Below, piece by piece: positions 43,077 through 52,300 of a DNA stretch of 64,000 nucleotides. A program made the translations under genes and the position numbers. Position 1 is the first letter of the stretch. Each line of letters begins with the position of its first letter. Origin of the DNA: an uncultured Roseateles sp. (GTDB lineage Bacteria; Pseudomonadota; Gammaproteobacteria; Burkholderiales; Burkholderiaceae). The notes under the pieces are model-generated. The model did no database searches. It was not told the DNA's origin and worked only from the letters and a program-made list of their open reading frames with translations. The stretch lies in contig CAMLKW010000004.1 of the NCBI GenBank assembly GCA_946480605.1, positions 1 to 64,000 on the forward strand. The letters are read 5' to 3'.

Positions 43077-43949
43077 TCAGGAATCGAGCAGCTTCATCGC
43101 CTGCACGACGCTGGCGCGCATGCGGGAGAAGGAGTCGGACAGCGTGGCGATCTCGTCCTTGCTCGAGGTCTTGAACTCCGGCGCCTCCAGGTCGCCCTGG
43201 CTGACGCGGTCGGCCAGCGCGGACAGCTGCGTGACGGGGCGCACGACCAGCAACCAGACCATCAGGTTCAGCACGACGCCCACGGCGACGAACACGCCCA
43301 CCAGCGAGGTGATGAAGACCTTGAAGGTCTGCTCGGCGCGCTGCAGCGGCACGCCCAGCGGCACGGAGACGATCTGCGCGCCGATGACCTCGTTCAGGTT
43401 CCAGCCGAAGCCGTTGGCCGGGCCGTACTTGGCCACCATGGTGGCAGGCGCGGCGTCCACGCTGCTGTGGCAGGCCAGGCAGGCGGGGTCGGTGATGCGC
43501 AGCGGGCGGGCGATGTAAAGCGACGGGCCGGCCGGCGTGTCGCGCGTGCCCACGGCCTCCTTCAGGTCGGCCGCGGAGCGGAACTGGCCCACCACGTCGA
43601 CCTCCCAGCTGGTCGCGCGGTCGCGCGGGTTGGTGGGGTTCAGCGTCGCCTCCTTGTAGGCGAACTCGGGGTGCTTGGCCAGCAGGGTGTTGAGCACCTC
43701 GGTGGCGGCGTAGCTGGGCACCGTCTGCGGCAGGAACTCGTGCGACATCTGCGACGCCAGCAGCGGCCGCACCTGCGTGTTGGTGTAGTTGCGCACGGCC
43801 AGCGCCTTCTCCATCAGCATGCGCGCGCTGCCGACCACCTCCTGCTGGGCGTTGTCCTGCAGCAGTTGGCGGGCGATGTAGCCGCTGAGCGCGATGCCCA
43901 GGCTCATGACCAGCAGATAGACCAGGTTGAATTTGACGAGCAGTTTCAT
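43077..43949 (-). CDS. Membrane c-type heme sensor (DUF3365/Tll0287-like) ending in HAMP
   Basis: 290 residues: helix 1 at 8-24, periplasmic domain 25-205 with a heme-c site CLACH at 157-161, helix 2 at 210-236, and a HAMP domain to the C-terminus with no kinase, cyclase or chemoreceptor output. The periplasmic domain (NYTNTQVRPLLASQMSHEFLPQTVPSYAA) is of the Tll0287/DUF3365 type, implicated in redox or gas sensing. The Ser/Thr kinase gene follows after 7 bp on the same strand, which strongly suggests the two form one split signalling unit. Start at 43949 chosen over an upstream frame. Confidence 0.9.
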   Translation of the reverse strand: MKLLVKFNLVYLLVMSLGIALSGYIARQLLQDNAQQEVVGSARMLMEKALAVRNYTNTQVRPLLASQMSHEFLPQTVPSYAATEVLNTLLAKHPEFAYKEATLNPTNPRDRATSWEVDVVGQFRSAADLKEAVGTRDTPAGPSLYIARPLRITDPACLACHSSVDAAPATMVAKYGPANGFGWNLNEVIGAQIVSVPLGVPLQRAEQTFKVFITSLVGVFVAVGVVLNLMVWLLVVRPVTQLSALADRVSQGDLEAPEFKTSSKDEIATLSDSFSRMRASVVQAMKLLDS

Positions 43950-44063
43950 GGCGTCCTCGGTGCAGGGCGGCAATGGTAGTCCCGGTCGGTGCCGGTGGCC
44001 TCATCCGCGGGGTGCAAGCCCGGCGTCAGCACCTCGGGCCGTCTCGCGCCATACTGCCCACCC

Positions 44064-44741
44064 ATGCGCATCCTGCTCGTCGAAGACGACGACCAACTCG
44101 TCGAAACCACCGCCCGCGCGCTGCGTTCGCAGGGCTGGGTCGTGGACTGCTCGTCACGCGGCGAGCCCGTGCCGCGCTCGCTGCGCGAGGACGCCTACGA
44201 CCTGCTCATCCTGGACATCGGCCTGGCCGGCATCGACGGCTTCGAGACGCTGCGCCGCGTGCGCGCCGAGGGCCTGGCCGTGCCGGTGCTGCTGCTGACC
44301 GCGCGCGACGCCGTCGAGGACCGCGTGCGCGGCCTGGAGGGCGGGGCGGACGACTACCTCGTCAAGCCCTTCGCGCTGACCGAGCTGGTGGCGCGGGCCC
44401 GCGCGCTGGTGCGGCGCAGCCAGGCGCGCACCAGCAACCAGATCCAGCTGGCGCGCGTGCGCATCGACCAGGAGGCGCGCCGCGCCTTCATCGACGAGGA
44501 GCCGCTGGCGCTTTCCGCCCGCGAGTGGGACGTGCTGGGCTACCTGATGGCGCGCGCCGGCAAGGTCGTGTCCAAGGAGCACATCGCCATGGCCAGCAAT
44601 GCCTGGGACCAGGGCGTCAGCGACAACGCCATCGAGGTCTGCCTGTCGCGCCTGCGCGCCAAGATCGAGCCCGGCGGCGTGCAGCTGCGCACCGTGCGCG
44701 GCCTGGGCTACCTGCTGGAGGAAATCCCGCAGGGGCTGTGA
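44064..44741 (+). CDS. OmpR-family response regulator
   Basis: 225 residues: receiver 1-115 with DDD acidic cluster, phosphoacceptor Asp in LLILDIGLAG, and Lys in LVKPF; then a winged-helix DNA-binding domain with SDNAIEVCLSRLRAKIE and TVRGLGYLLE. QseB/TctD-like. Followed immediately by its partner kinase, whose ATG comes right after the stop. Divergent from the heme sensor. Confidence 0.95.
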   Translation: MRILLVEDDDQLVETTARALRSQGWVVDCSSRGEPVPRSLREDAYDLLILDIGLAGIDGFETLRRVRAEGLAVPVLLLTARDAVEDRVRGLEGGADDYLVKPFALTELVARARALVRRSQARTSNQIQLARVRIDQEARRAFIDEEPLALSAREWDVLGYLMARAGKVVSKEHIAMASNAWDQGVSDNAIEVCLSRLRAKIEPGGVQLRTVRGLGYLLEEIPQGL

Positions 44742-46121
44742 ATGGCTGACGGCCACCGCGCCAGTCTGCATCGCCGGCTGTTTGGCTGGCTGCTGCTGCC
44801 CCTGGCTCTCGTGCTGCCCGCGCTGGGCTTCGCGCTGTACGGCCAGGTGCAGCACACCGCCCAGAACTGGCTGGACGAGGGGCTGGAAGACACGGCGCTG
44901 ACGCTGGCCGGCCAGATCGACCTGCGCAGCGGCGAGCCGCGCGTGGACATCAGCGCGACCATGGACCGCGCGCTGCGCTTCGACCGCCAGGACGACGTGT
45001 TCTATCTGGTGCAGGGCCCGCATGGCGAGGTGCTGCAGGGCGATGCCGGCCTGATCGAGCTGCAACCCCGGCCGCGGCGGCAGCCGGCCGGCAGCGCCTA
45101 CTACGGCGACGTGAAGCTGCGCGGCCGCGAGCTGCGCCTGGTGCAGCTGGGGCGCGAGTGCGGTGCCGGCGCCTGCCAGGTGCTGGTGGCCGAGACGCTG
45201 AACAAGCGCGACGCGCTGCGCCACGAGATCGCGACCTACGTGACGCTGAACGGCGTCGCCCTGGCCGTGCTGCTGGCGCTGGCGGGCTGGTGGGCGATAC
45301 GCCAGGGCCTGGTGCCGCTGACGGTCCTCAGCAGCGAGCTGGAGCGCCGCGATCTGCACCGCCTGACGCCGCTGACGGCCAGCCTGCCGCGCGAGCTGGT
45401 GCCGCTGCAGGCCGCCTTCAACCGCCTGTTCGAGCGCCTCTCGCGCGCCGCCGAGGCGCAGCGCGAGTTCCTGGCCGACGCGGCCCACCAGTTGCGCACG
45501 CCGCTGACCTCGCTGCAGACCGAGATCGAGCTGGCGCTGCTGGAGCCGCACGATCCGCGCGTGGACCCGCTGCTGCAGCGGCTGCGCCAGCGCGTGGTGC
45601 GCAGCGCGCGGCTGGCGCAGCAGCTGCTGTCGCTGGCGCGCGCCGAAGACCGCAGCGTGGACGTGGGCGCCGTGGTGGACCTGCGCGACATCGCCACCGA
45701 GAGCGGCCAGGACTGGGCCCACCGCAGCCTGCCCAGCGGCATGGACCTGGGTTTCGAGCTGGCCGAGGCGCAGGCACTGGGCCATGCCTTCCTGCTGCGC
45801 GAGGCGCTGGAGAACCTCATCCACAACGCCGTCAGCTACGCCGGCGCGGGCGCCCGCATCACGGTGCGTTGCGGCAGCGGCGTCGCCGGGGCCTGGCTGG
45901 AGGTGGAGGACAACGGCCCCGGCATCCCGCCGGCCGAGCGCCCGGCCGCGCTGCAGCGCTTCCGCCGCGGCGGGCAGGCCCGTGGCACCGGCACCGGCCT
46001 GGGCCTGGCCATCGCGGCCGACATCGCCGCCCGCCACGGCGGCAGCCTGCAACTGCTGGACGCGCACACGCCGCCGGGCCTGCGCGTGCGCATCAGCCTG
46101 CCGCCGTTGTCGCAGGGCTAG
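44742..46121 (+). CDS. Sensor histidine kinase (QseC/TctE-like)
   Basis: 459 residues. Helix 1 (LFGWLLLPLALVLPALGFAL) near 13-32, periplasmic domain 33-165 containing a Cys pair (REC GAGAC at 139-145), helix 2 (YVTLNGVALAVLLALAGWWA) near 166-185, then HisKA with His249 in DAAHQLRTPLTSL and an ATPase domain with ENLIHNAVSYA and DNGPGIPPAERP. Starts right after the response regulator stop. Stimulus unknown; the periplasmic Cys pair could be redox-active. Confidence 0.94.
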   Translation: MADGHRASLHRRLFGWLLLPLALVLPALGFALYGQVQHTAQNWLDEGLEDTALTLAGQIDLRSGEPRVDISATMDRALRFDRQDDVFYLVQGPHGEVLQGDAGLIELQPRPRRQPAGSAYYGDVKLRGRELRLVQLGRECGAGACQVLVAETLNKRDALRHEIATYVTLNGVALAVLLALAGWWAIRQGLVPLTVLSSELERRDLHRLTPLTASLPRELVPLQAAFNRLFERLSRAAEAQREFLADAAHQLRTPLTSLQTEIELALLEPHDPRVDPLLQRLRQRVVRSARLAQQLLSLARAEDRSVDVGAVVDLRDIATESGQDWAHRSLPSGMDLGFELAEAQALGHAFLLREALENLIHNAVSYAGAGARITVRCGSGVAGAWLEVEDNGPGIPPAERPAALQRFRRGGQARGTGTGLGLAIAADIAARHGGSLQLLDAHTPPGLRVRISLPPLSQG

Positions 46122-46150
46122 ACTGCCCTGCCCGCACCACCGAGCGACGC

Positions 46151-46648
46151 ATGCTGCACGCCCCCATCCCTGCCGATGACGAAGCCAGGCTGCAGTCGCT
46201 GCGCGAGCTGCTGATCCTGGACACGCCGCCCGAGGAGCGCTACGACCGCCTCGTCGAGTTCGCGGCCAGCGAGTTCGACGTGCCCATGGCGCTGATCAGC
46301 CTGGTGGACCGTCACCGCCAGTGGTTCAAGGCCCGCGTGGGGCTGGACGCCTGCGAGACCTCGCGCGAGATTTCGTTCTGCGGCCACGCGATCACGCAGG
46401 ACCAGCTGTTCGAGGTGCAGAACGCGCTGCAGGACCCGCGCTTTGCCGACAACCCGCTGGTGGTCGGCGCCCCGCACATCCGTTCCTACCTGGGGGCGCC
46501 GCTGGTGCTGCCCGGCGGCGCCCGCATCGGCACGCTGTGCCTGCTGGACACCCGGCCGCGCGAGTTCGATGCCATGGACCGTGCCATCCTCGGCACGCTG
46601 CGTGACCTGGTGGTCGCCGAGCTGCTGGGCCAGGAGGCGGGCGAGTGA
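46151..46648 (+). CDS. GAF domain-containing protein
   Basis: 165 residues, single GAF domain and little else: DEARLQSLRELLILDTPPEERYD opens, VDRHRQWFKARVGLD and SREISFCGHAI follow, and GARIGTLCLLDTRPREFD closes. This is the form usually found at the N-terminus of kinases and cyclases but here it is freestanding. Overlaps the next gene (pseudo-receiver) by GTGA, so the pair is made together. It lies 29 bp after the histidine kinase and may modulate it. Confidence 0.88.
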   Translation: MLHAPIPADDEARLQSLRELLILDTPPEERYDRLVEFAASEFDVPMALISLVDRHRQWFKARVGLDACETSREISFCGHAITQDQLFEVQNALQDPRFADNPLVVGAPHIRSYLGAPLVLPGGARIGTLCLLDTRPREFDAMDRAILGTLRDLVVAELLGQEAGE

Positions 46649-47043
46649 GCGTCGCCGTCGCGCCCTCGGGGCGGCTGCTGCTGGTGGAGCCGCAGTTCGT
46701 GCTGCGCCGCACCGTCTCCACGATGGCGCGCGAGATGGGGCTGGCCGAGGTGCAGGAGGCCACCAGCACGGCCGGCGCGCAGCGGCTGCTGTCCGGGCAG
46801 CGCTTCGACGCGCTGCTGATCGCGCTGGACGAGGACGGCGAGGCGCTGAAGCTGCTGGACCGCGTGCGCGCGGGCGAGGCCTTCCAGCCACCCGACCTGC
46901 CGGTCGCCGCCACCGTGGACAGCTGCGACGTGGAGCTGGCCCTGCGGCTGAAGGCGCTGGACGTGCGCCGCCTGCTGATCAAGCCCTTCAAGGTGCGCGG
47001 CATGCTGGAGGCGATCGCGGCGCTGCGGGAGCCGGCGGCCTGA
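46645..47043 (+). CDS. Receiver-like protein lacking the phosphoacceptor Asp
   Basis: 132 residues with a CheY-like fold pattern but degenerate chemistry: the strand FDALLIALDEDG has Ala60 where the phosphoacceptor Asp belongs, the first acidic pair is reduced to one Glu (LLLVEPQ), while the late Lys113 (LLIKPFK) remains. No output domain. GTG start overlapping the GAF protein stop. Probably a phosphorylation-independent adaptor, perhaps for the neighbouring kinase; role is inferred. Confidence 0.78.
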   Translation: MSVAVAPSGRLLLVEPQFVLRRTVSTMAREMGLAEVQEATSTAGAQRLLSGQRFDALLIALDEDGEALKLLDRVRAGEAFQPPDLPVAATVDSCDVELALRLKALDVRRLLIKPFKVRGMLEAIAALREPAA

Positions 47044-47110
47044 ATTGGGCCGCGCCGACCGGTCTTTTGAGGCCACCGCCGCAGCGGTCCGGGCCTAGCA
47101 TGGGTCACCC

Positions 47111-47665
47111 ATGTCCCGCCTTGCCCTCGTCCCCCTCGTGCTGCTGGCCCTGAACCTGGCCGGTTGCGGCACGCCCGCCAAGCCGCTGCCCATGGTCGTG
47201 ACGGCGGTGGATGCGCTGCAGCTGCGCGGCTGGGTACCCGACGCGCTGAAGGCCCAGGTCGGCGTCGCGCCGGTGCGCGGCGGTGCCGAGACCGGCCGCT
47301 GGTGGGGGTCGCTGGTCAGCGCGGGTGTGCTGCAGCATGCGCTGGAGGAGTCGCTGCATGCCGTGGGCATGCGCTCGCTGGCGCCGGAGCCGGCGCCGCG
47401 CTTCGAGCTGCAGGCCCACCTGGTGTTGCTGGAGCAGCCCACCGCGCCGCCGCTGGGCGTCACCGTGGGCGTGGCCGTGCAATACACGCTGACCGAGCCG
47501 GCCAGCGGCCGCGTGGTCTACCAGCGCCGCATCTACAACCAGGAAGAGGCCGGCCTGGGCGACGCCCTCGTGTCGCCGCCCGAACGGATACGCATCGCCA
47601 ACGAGCGCGCGGTGCGCGCCAACATCGGCTTGCTGCTGCGCGATCTCGTCACGCTCAGGCCCTGA
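47111..47665 (+). CDS. Lipoprotein of unknown function
   Basis: 184 residues with signal peptide and lipobox (VLLALNLAGC, Cys19). The mature part resembles outer-membrane auxiliary lipoproteins of ABC-type systems (DALQLRGWVPDALKAQVGV; LEQPTAPPLGVTVGVAVQYTL), but I cannot name a family. No ABC transport genes are adjacent. Its stop abuts the convergent amidohydrolase stop without spacer. Confidence 0.75.
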   Translation: MSRLALVPLVLLALNLAGCGTPAKPLPMVVTAVDALQLRGWVPDALKAQVGVAPVRGGAETGRWWGSLVSAGVLQHALEESLHAVGMRSLAPEPAPRFELQAHLVLLEQPTAPPLGVTVGVAVQYTLTEPASGRVVYQRRIYNQEEAGLGDALVSPPERIRIANERAVRANIGLLLRDLVTLRP

Positions 47666-48460
47666 TCAGAGCTTGCGGTGCGCCAGCGCCGGCAGCTGCT
47701 GGCGCACCTGGGCCAGCCGCCCGGCGTCCAGCTCGGCCAGCGCGATGCCCTCGCCCTCGGGGACCACGGCCAGCACCTCGCCCCAGGGGTCCACCACCAT
47801 GCTGTGGCCCCAGGTGCGGCGGCCGTTCAGATGCTTGCCGCCCTGGGCCGGCGCGATGACGTAGCACTGGTTCTCCACCGCGCGGGCGCGCAGCAGCAGC
47901 TCCCAGTGCTTCTCGCCGGTCGTGTAGGTGAACGCGGCCGGCACGGCGATCAGGTCGCAGGGGTTGTAGGCGCGGAACAGCTCGGGGAAGCGCAGGTCGT
48001 AGCAGACCGACAGGCCGGTGCGGACGCCGCCGGCGTCGAACGCGGTTGGCAGGCTGCCCGCCTCCAGCACGCGCGCCTCGTCATAGCTCTCGCGGCCGTT
48101 GTCGTAGGCGAACAGGTGGATCTTGTCGTAGCGCGCGGCGACTTCGCCGGCGGGCGAGAACACCAGCGTCGTGTTGCGCACGCGGCCGGGCTGCTCGGCC
48201 TGGATGGGCAGCGTGCCGCCGATGATCCACAGCCGCAGTTCGCGCGCCGAGCGCGCCAGCATGGCCTGGATGGGGCCGTGCCCCAGCGTCTCGGCATGGG
48301 CCAGCTTGTCGCTGTCCTGGTGGCCCATCAGGCAGAAGTACTCGGGCAGCGCGGCGAGTTGCGCGCCCTGGGCGGCGGCGGCTTCGAGCAGGCGGCGTGC
48401 GGTGGCGAGGTTGGCGGCCAGGTCGGGGCTGGACACCATCTGGAGGGCGGCGATCTTCAT
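47666..48460 (-). CDS. Carbon-nitrogen hydrolase (nitrilase superfamily, Nit-like)
   Basis: 264 residues with the Glu-Lys-Cys triad visible: Glu40 (LPEYF), Lys113 (YDKIHLF) and Cys153 (SVCYDLRFPE). The Nit1/Nit2-like subgroup hydrolyses deaminated glutathione or omega-amides; that subgroup is suggested by KIHLFAYDNGRESYDEA and the Burkholderiales synteny near yhdP and glnE. ATG at 48460 or 48469. Cytoplasmic. The exact substrate is inference. Confidence 0.92.
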   Translation of the reverse strand: MKIAALQMVSSPDLAANLATARRLLEAAAAQGAQLAALPEYFCLMGHQDSDKLAHAETLGHGPIQAMLARSARELRLWIIGGTLPIQAEQPGRVRNTTLVFSPAGEVAARYDKIHLFAYDNGRESYDEARVLEAGSLPTAFDAGGVRTGLSVCYDLRFPELFRAYNPCDLIAVPAAFTYTTGEKHWELLLRARAVENQCYVIAPAQGGKHLNGRRTWGHSMVVDPWGEVLAVVPEGEGIALAELDAGRLAQVRQQLPALAHRKL

Positions 48461-48559
48461 GCGGGGCATGCTAGTCGGGAAACCGCGGATGCGGCCGGCG
48501 TTGGCGCTGCGCAGGAGTTCACGGGAGCGCTTGTGGGGGCGGCAGAGAATCCGGCCCTC

Positions 48560-49387
48560 ATGCCGCACGCCTCCCGCCCGCGGCGTCAGTTGCTGGCGCT
48601 GCCTCTCCTGCCCATGTGCCTGCCGGCCTGGGGCGGGGACGCGCCGGTGTCGCTGCAGGTGCCGGCCGCACAGGGCTACAGCCGGCACGGCACCTACTTC
48701 GTGGACCTGGTCAGGCTGGCGCTCGGCAAGACCGGGTCCGGCGAGCCGCCGCCGCGGTTCAGCCACCCGCCGACCGACCTGCCGCGGGAGCGCCTGCGCC
48801 AGATGCTGCAGGACGGCCGGCTGGACCTGCTGTGGAGCACCACCTCGCCCGAGCGCGAGGCGCAGGCGCTGCCGGTGCGCTTCGACCTGCTCAAGGGCGC
48901 CAACGAGCTGCGGCTGCTGCTGGTGAGGGCGGCGGACCTGCCGGCGTTGCGCCAGGTGCGCACGCTGCAGGCCCTGCGGCGCTGGCGGGCCGGCTCGGGC
49001 ACCTACTGGAGCGATGCCGGCATCCTGCGCGCCAACGGTTTCAAGGTCGAGACGGCGTCGAAGTTCGAGCTGCTGTTCCCCATGCTCAAGGCCGGCCGCT
49101 TCGACTTCATCCCGCGCACCCGCGAGGAGATCCGGGACGAACTGGCCCGGCATGCCGGCCAGGGCTTCGCCGAGCTGCCGGGCCTGGCGCTGCAGTACCG
49201 GCAGCCGCTGTACTTCTTCGTGACGCCGGCCAAGCCCTGGCTGGCGCAGCGGCTGCAGCGCGGGCTGGAGCTGGCGGCGGCCGACGGCAGCTTCGACGCC
49301 TTGTTCATGGCGGAGCCGGGCTTGAAGAAGGCGCTGGCCGACCTGCGGGCCTACCCGGGGCAGCGGCTGCAGCTGCGGGCCCGGTAG
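48560..49387 (+). CDS. Periplasmic substrate-binding protein, bacterial family 3 type (fourth orphan)
   Basis: 275 residues, secreted (LLALPLLPMCLPAWG). Contains STTSPEREAQALPVRFDLLKGANE, the equivalent of the TPERE stretch in the other three, and lobe-two marks such as FEL LFPMLKAGRFDFIPRT. Wider divergence than the others. Divergent from the amidohydrolase, followed convergently by the YhdP-like gene. No transporter genes nearby. Ligand unknown. Confidence 0.76.
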   Translation: MPHASRPRRQLLALPLLPMCLPAWGGDAPVSLQVPAAQGYSRHGTYFVDLVRLALGKTGSGEPPPRFSHPPTDLPRERLRQMLQDGRLDLLWSTTSPEREAQALPVRFDLLKGANELRLLLVRAADLPALRQVRTLQALRRWRAGSGTYWSDAGILRANGFKVETASKFELLFPMLKAGRFDFIPRTREEIRDELARHAGQGFAELPGLALQYRQPLYFFVTPAKPWLAQRLQRGLELAAADGSFDALFMAEPGLKKALADLRAYPGQRLQLRAR

Positions 49388-49394
49388 CGGCGGC

Positions 49395-52300
49395 TCAGGG
49401 CGCGCTGGCGGCGCGCGCCGGCGCCTCGTCCTTCTCCACCTTCTCGACCTTGGGCTCGTCCCAGCGGCCGGTGATGTGGAACTCGCGCGTGTTGGCCGCG
49501 GCCACCGGGCGGCTCAGGATGAGCTGGGCCAGGAAGGCGCCCAGCGCCACCGCCGGGTTGATGGCCGCATAGGCCAGCGACGCGCCGCCCGCCGACACCT
49601 CGGGCACCACCACCACGCGCAGCTTCTGCGTCTCGGCGGCCAGGTCGGTGCTGCCCTCCACCAGCACGGCGGCCTGCAGGCCGCGGATGCGGATGTTGTC
49701 GCTGCGCGCGATGCCGGCGGCGATCTTCACGTCGCCGGTCACGCCGTCGAACACGAAGCCCTCGGCGAACACGTCGCGGAAGTCCAGCAGGAAGCGGCGT
49801 GGCAGCGACTGCAGGCTCAGCACGCCCAGCAGCCGGCCCACGCCCGGCTCGGCCTTCAGGAAGGTGCCGGTGTCCAGCTGGATGTTCAGCGCGCCGGCCA
49901 TGCTGGGGTAGTGCGGCGCCAGCGGCGAGCCGTCCCAGCCGACCTGGCCGGTCAACTGGCCCTTGCCGCCCTTCAGCACCTGGCCCTGGCCCAGCCGCTC
50001 CAGCAGCTTGCCGGCGTCGGCGATGTCCATTGTCCAGTCCAGCTGCGTGCGGCGCCGGCCCGCTGTGGTCTCGCCCCAGCGGCCGCTGGCGCTGAGCGTC
50101 GCGTCGGGCGACGTGATCTGCAGCTTCTCCAGCTTCCAGTCGCGCGCCGCGGCCGGCGCCTGGGCCAGCACTTCCAGGCGGCCCATGCGTTTGCCGCGCA
50201 GCTCGAAGTCGTCCACCTCGATGTCCAGCGACGGCAGCGGCGTGCTGCTGTCGGCGGCCTTGGCCGGGTCGATCAGGTCGCTGACCGTCTCGGCCTCGGA
50301 GCGCGGCAGCGACAGCCGCAGCAGCCGGGCCTGCACCGCGTCGACCTGGCTGCCCTTGACGCCCTTCAGCTCGATGCGGCCGCTCAGCTGCTCGGCGTCC
50401 ACGTCCAGCCGCCAGTGGCTGCCGTCGCGTACCACCACCGCCGCCACCCGGCCCATCGGGCGGCCGAACACCTTCAGCGCCTGGCTGCGCAGCCCGATCT
50501 GGCTGGGCAGCAAGGCCTCGGCCGCACCGTCCGCACCGCCGCCGGACAGCGCGGCCAGCCGCTGCTGCCAGGCGTCCAGATCCAGGCTGGCCACGTTGGC
50601 CTGCAGCAGCACGCCGCTGGCGGGCAGGGCGGGCAGCTTGTCCTGCACAGCCAGCGCCGCGCGCAGCACCTGCGAGGCCGTGCCGGACAGGTCGCGCTGT
50701 ACCTGCGCCTGCAGCAGCGGCGCACCGCTGGCGCCCACCTCCAGCCGCACCTCGTCGCGGCCCGGGCCGGTGGGCGACATCAGCAGCCGCAACGGCTGCA
50801 CGGCGTCGGCCTCCTTGCGCAGCGGCGCGGGCAGGTCCAGCGCCAGGCCCTGCAGGCTGCTGGACACGCTGAGTTCGCTCTGGCCGTCCTTGCCCACGGC
50901 CAGCTGGAAGCGGTAGGCCGCCTGGCCGCTGGCGGCCTGGGCCAGCCGCGCCACGGCGCCCAGCTCGGTGGCGCGGCGCAGGCCCTCGGCGGTGGCCTGG
51001 CCCTGCACGGCGAAGCGCAGGCTGCCGTTCGGCTGCGTGCCGCCCTCCAGGCCGGCGTCGCCACCCAGCAGGCGCGCCGTCACGCCGGCCAGCTGCAGGC
51101 CCTTGCGGTCGAAGTCGATGCGGCCGCGCACGCCGCTCAGCGGCGGCAGCTCGGGGCGCAGCTTCAGGTCCACGCCGCCCAGCTGCAGCTGGCCCTTCAG
51201 CGTGGTCTGCGCGGTGTCGTCCAGCGGGATGGCCAGGCCCAGCTTCAGGCCGACCGGCCCCTGGGCCGTCGCGCTGCTGAGTGCATGGCCCAGCCATTCG
51301 TCCAGCGGCGACTGGCGCACGAAGCCCAGCAGCTCGGGGCCGCCGCCGCGGCCGTTGCCTTCCAGCGCCAGCACGCGGCCGTGGTGCATGTCGGCGATGC
51401 CGCCGTTGACGCCCGTCAGCTCATAGCCCAGCACGCGGGTGCGGCCGTTGCGTATCCACATGCCGGCGCGCTCGAACACCAGCTCGGCGTCCACGCCCTC
51501 CATGACCGGCCAGTTGGTGCCGACCTCGCTGTGCGGCACATAGGCGAGCGTCACGCCATGGGCCTGCAGCCCGACGCGGAACTGGCCGTTGCTGCGCGGC
51601 CCGTCGAACGGGAACTCGGCCAGCTCGCCCTTCAGCCGCACGCTGATGCCGCGGGCCTCGCCGGCCAGCAGCGCGCGGCTCAGGTAGCTGCGCGTGGCCG
51701 GCAGGCTCAGCGGGATGTAGCGCGCCACGCGGGTGGCGTCCATGCGCTGGGCACGGCCGCTGAGGTCCAGGAAGCCCGGCCCGGCCGCGCCGGCCGGGCG
51801 GCGCCAGAGGGCGTCGAACTCGCCGCTGAGGTCGGGCGTCTGCAGCGCCAGGTCGTGCAGCTTGACCTCCACCTCGCCGGCCGACTTCGCCGAGGCCTGC
51901 GGCAGCAGCCATTGCAGCTGCGTGGACAGCCGCGTGATGGGCAGGCGCGGGTCTTCGAACAGGCCTGGCAGCTCCACCTCGCCGTCCTGCACCTGCAGCC
52001 GTGCCGAGCCGCCACGCTCGCTGGCGTCCAGCGCCAGGCTGGCGCCGCGCAGGCCCGGGCGGCCCAGGTGGCCGTCCTCGCCGGCCTTGGCCGCCACGGC
52101 CAGGCCGTCCAGCTGGGCCTTCACGCGGTAGCTGCGCGGCGCGTCCAGCGTGCCCTGCCAGCGGCCGTCCAGCGCGGTCAGCACGCCGCGTGGCTCCAGT
52201 TCGGCCAGCAGTCGGTGGGCGCGCTCGCCCAGCGGCAGGCGCTGGGCGATCTGCGCCATCAGCGCGAAGTCCAGCCGCTGCGCGTTGACCTCGCCGCCCA

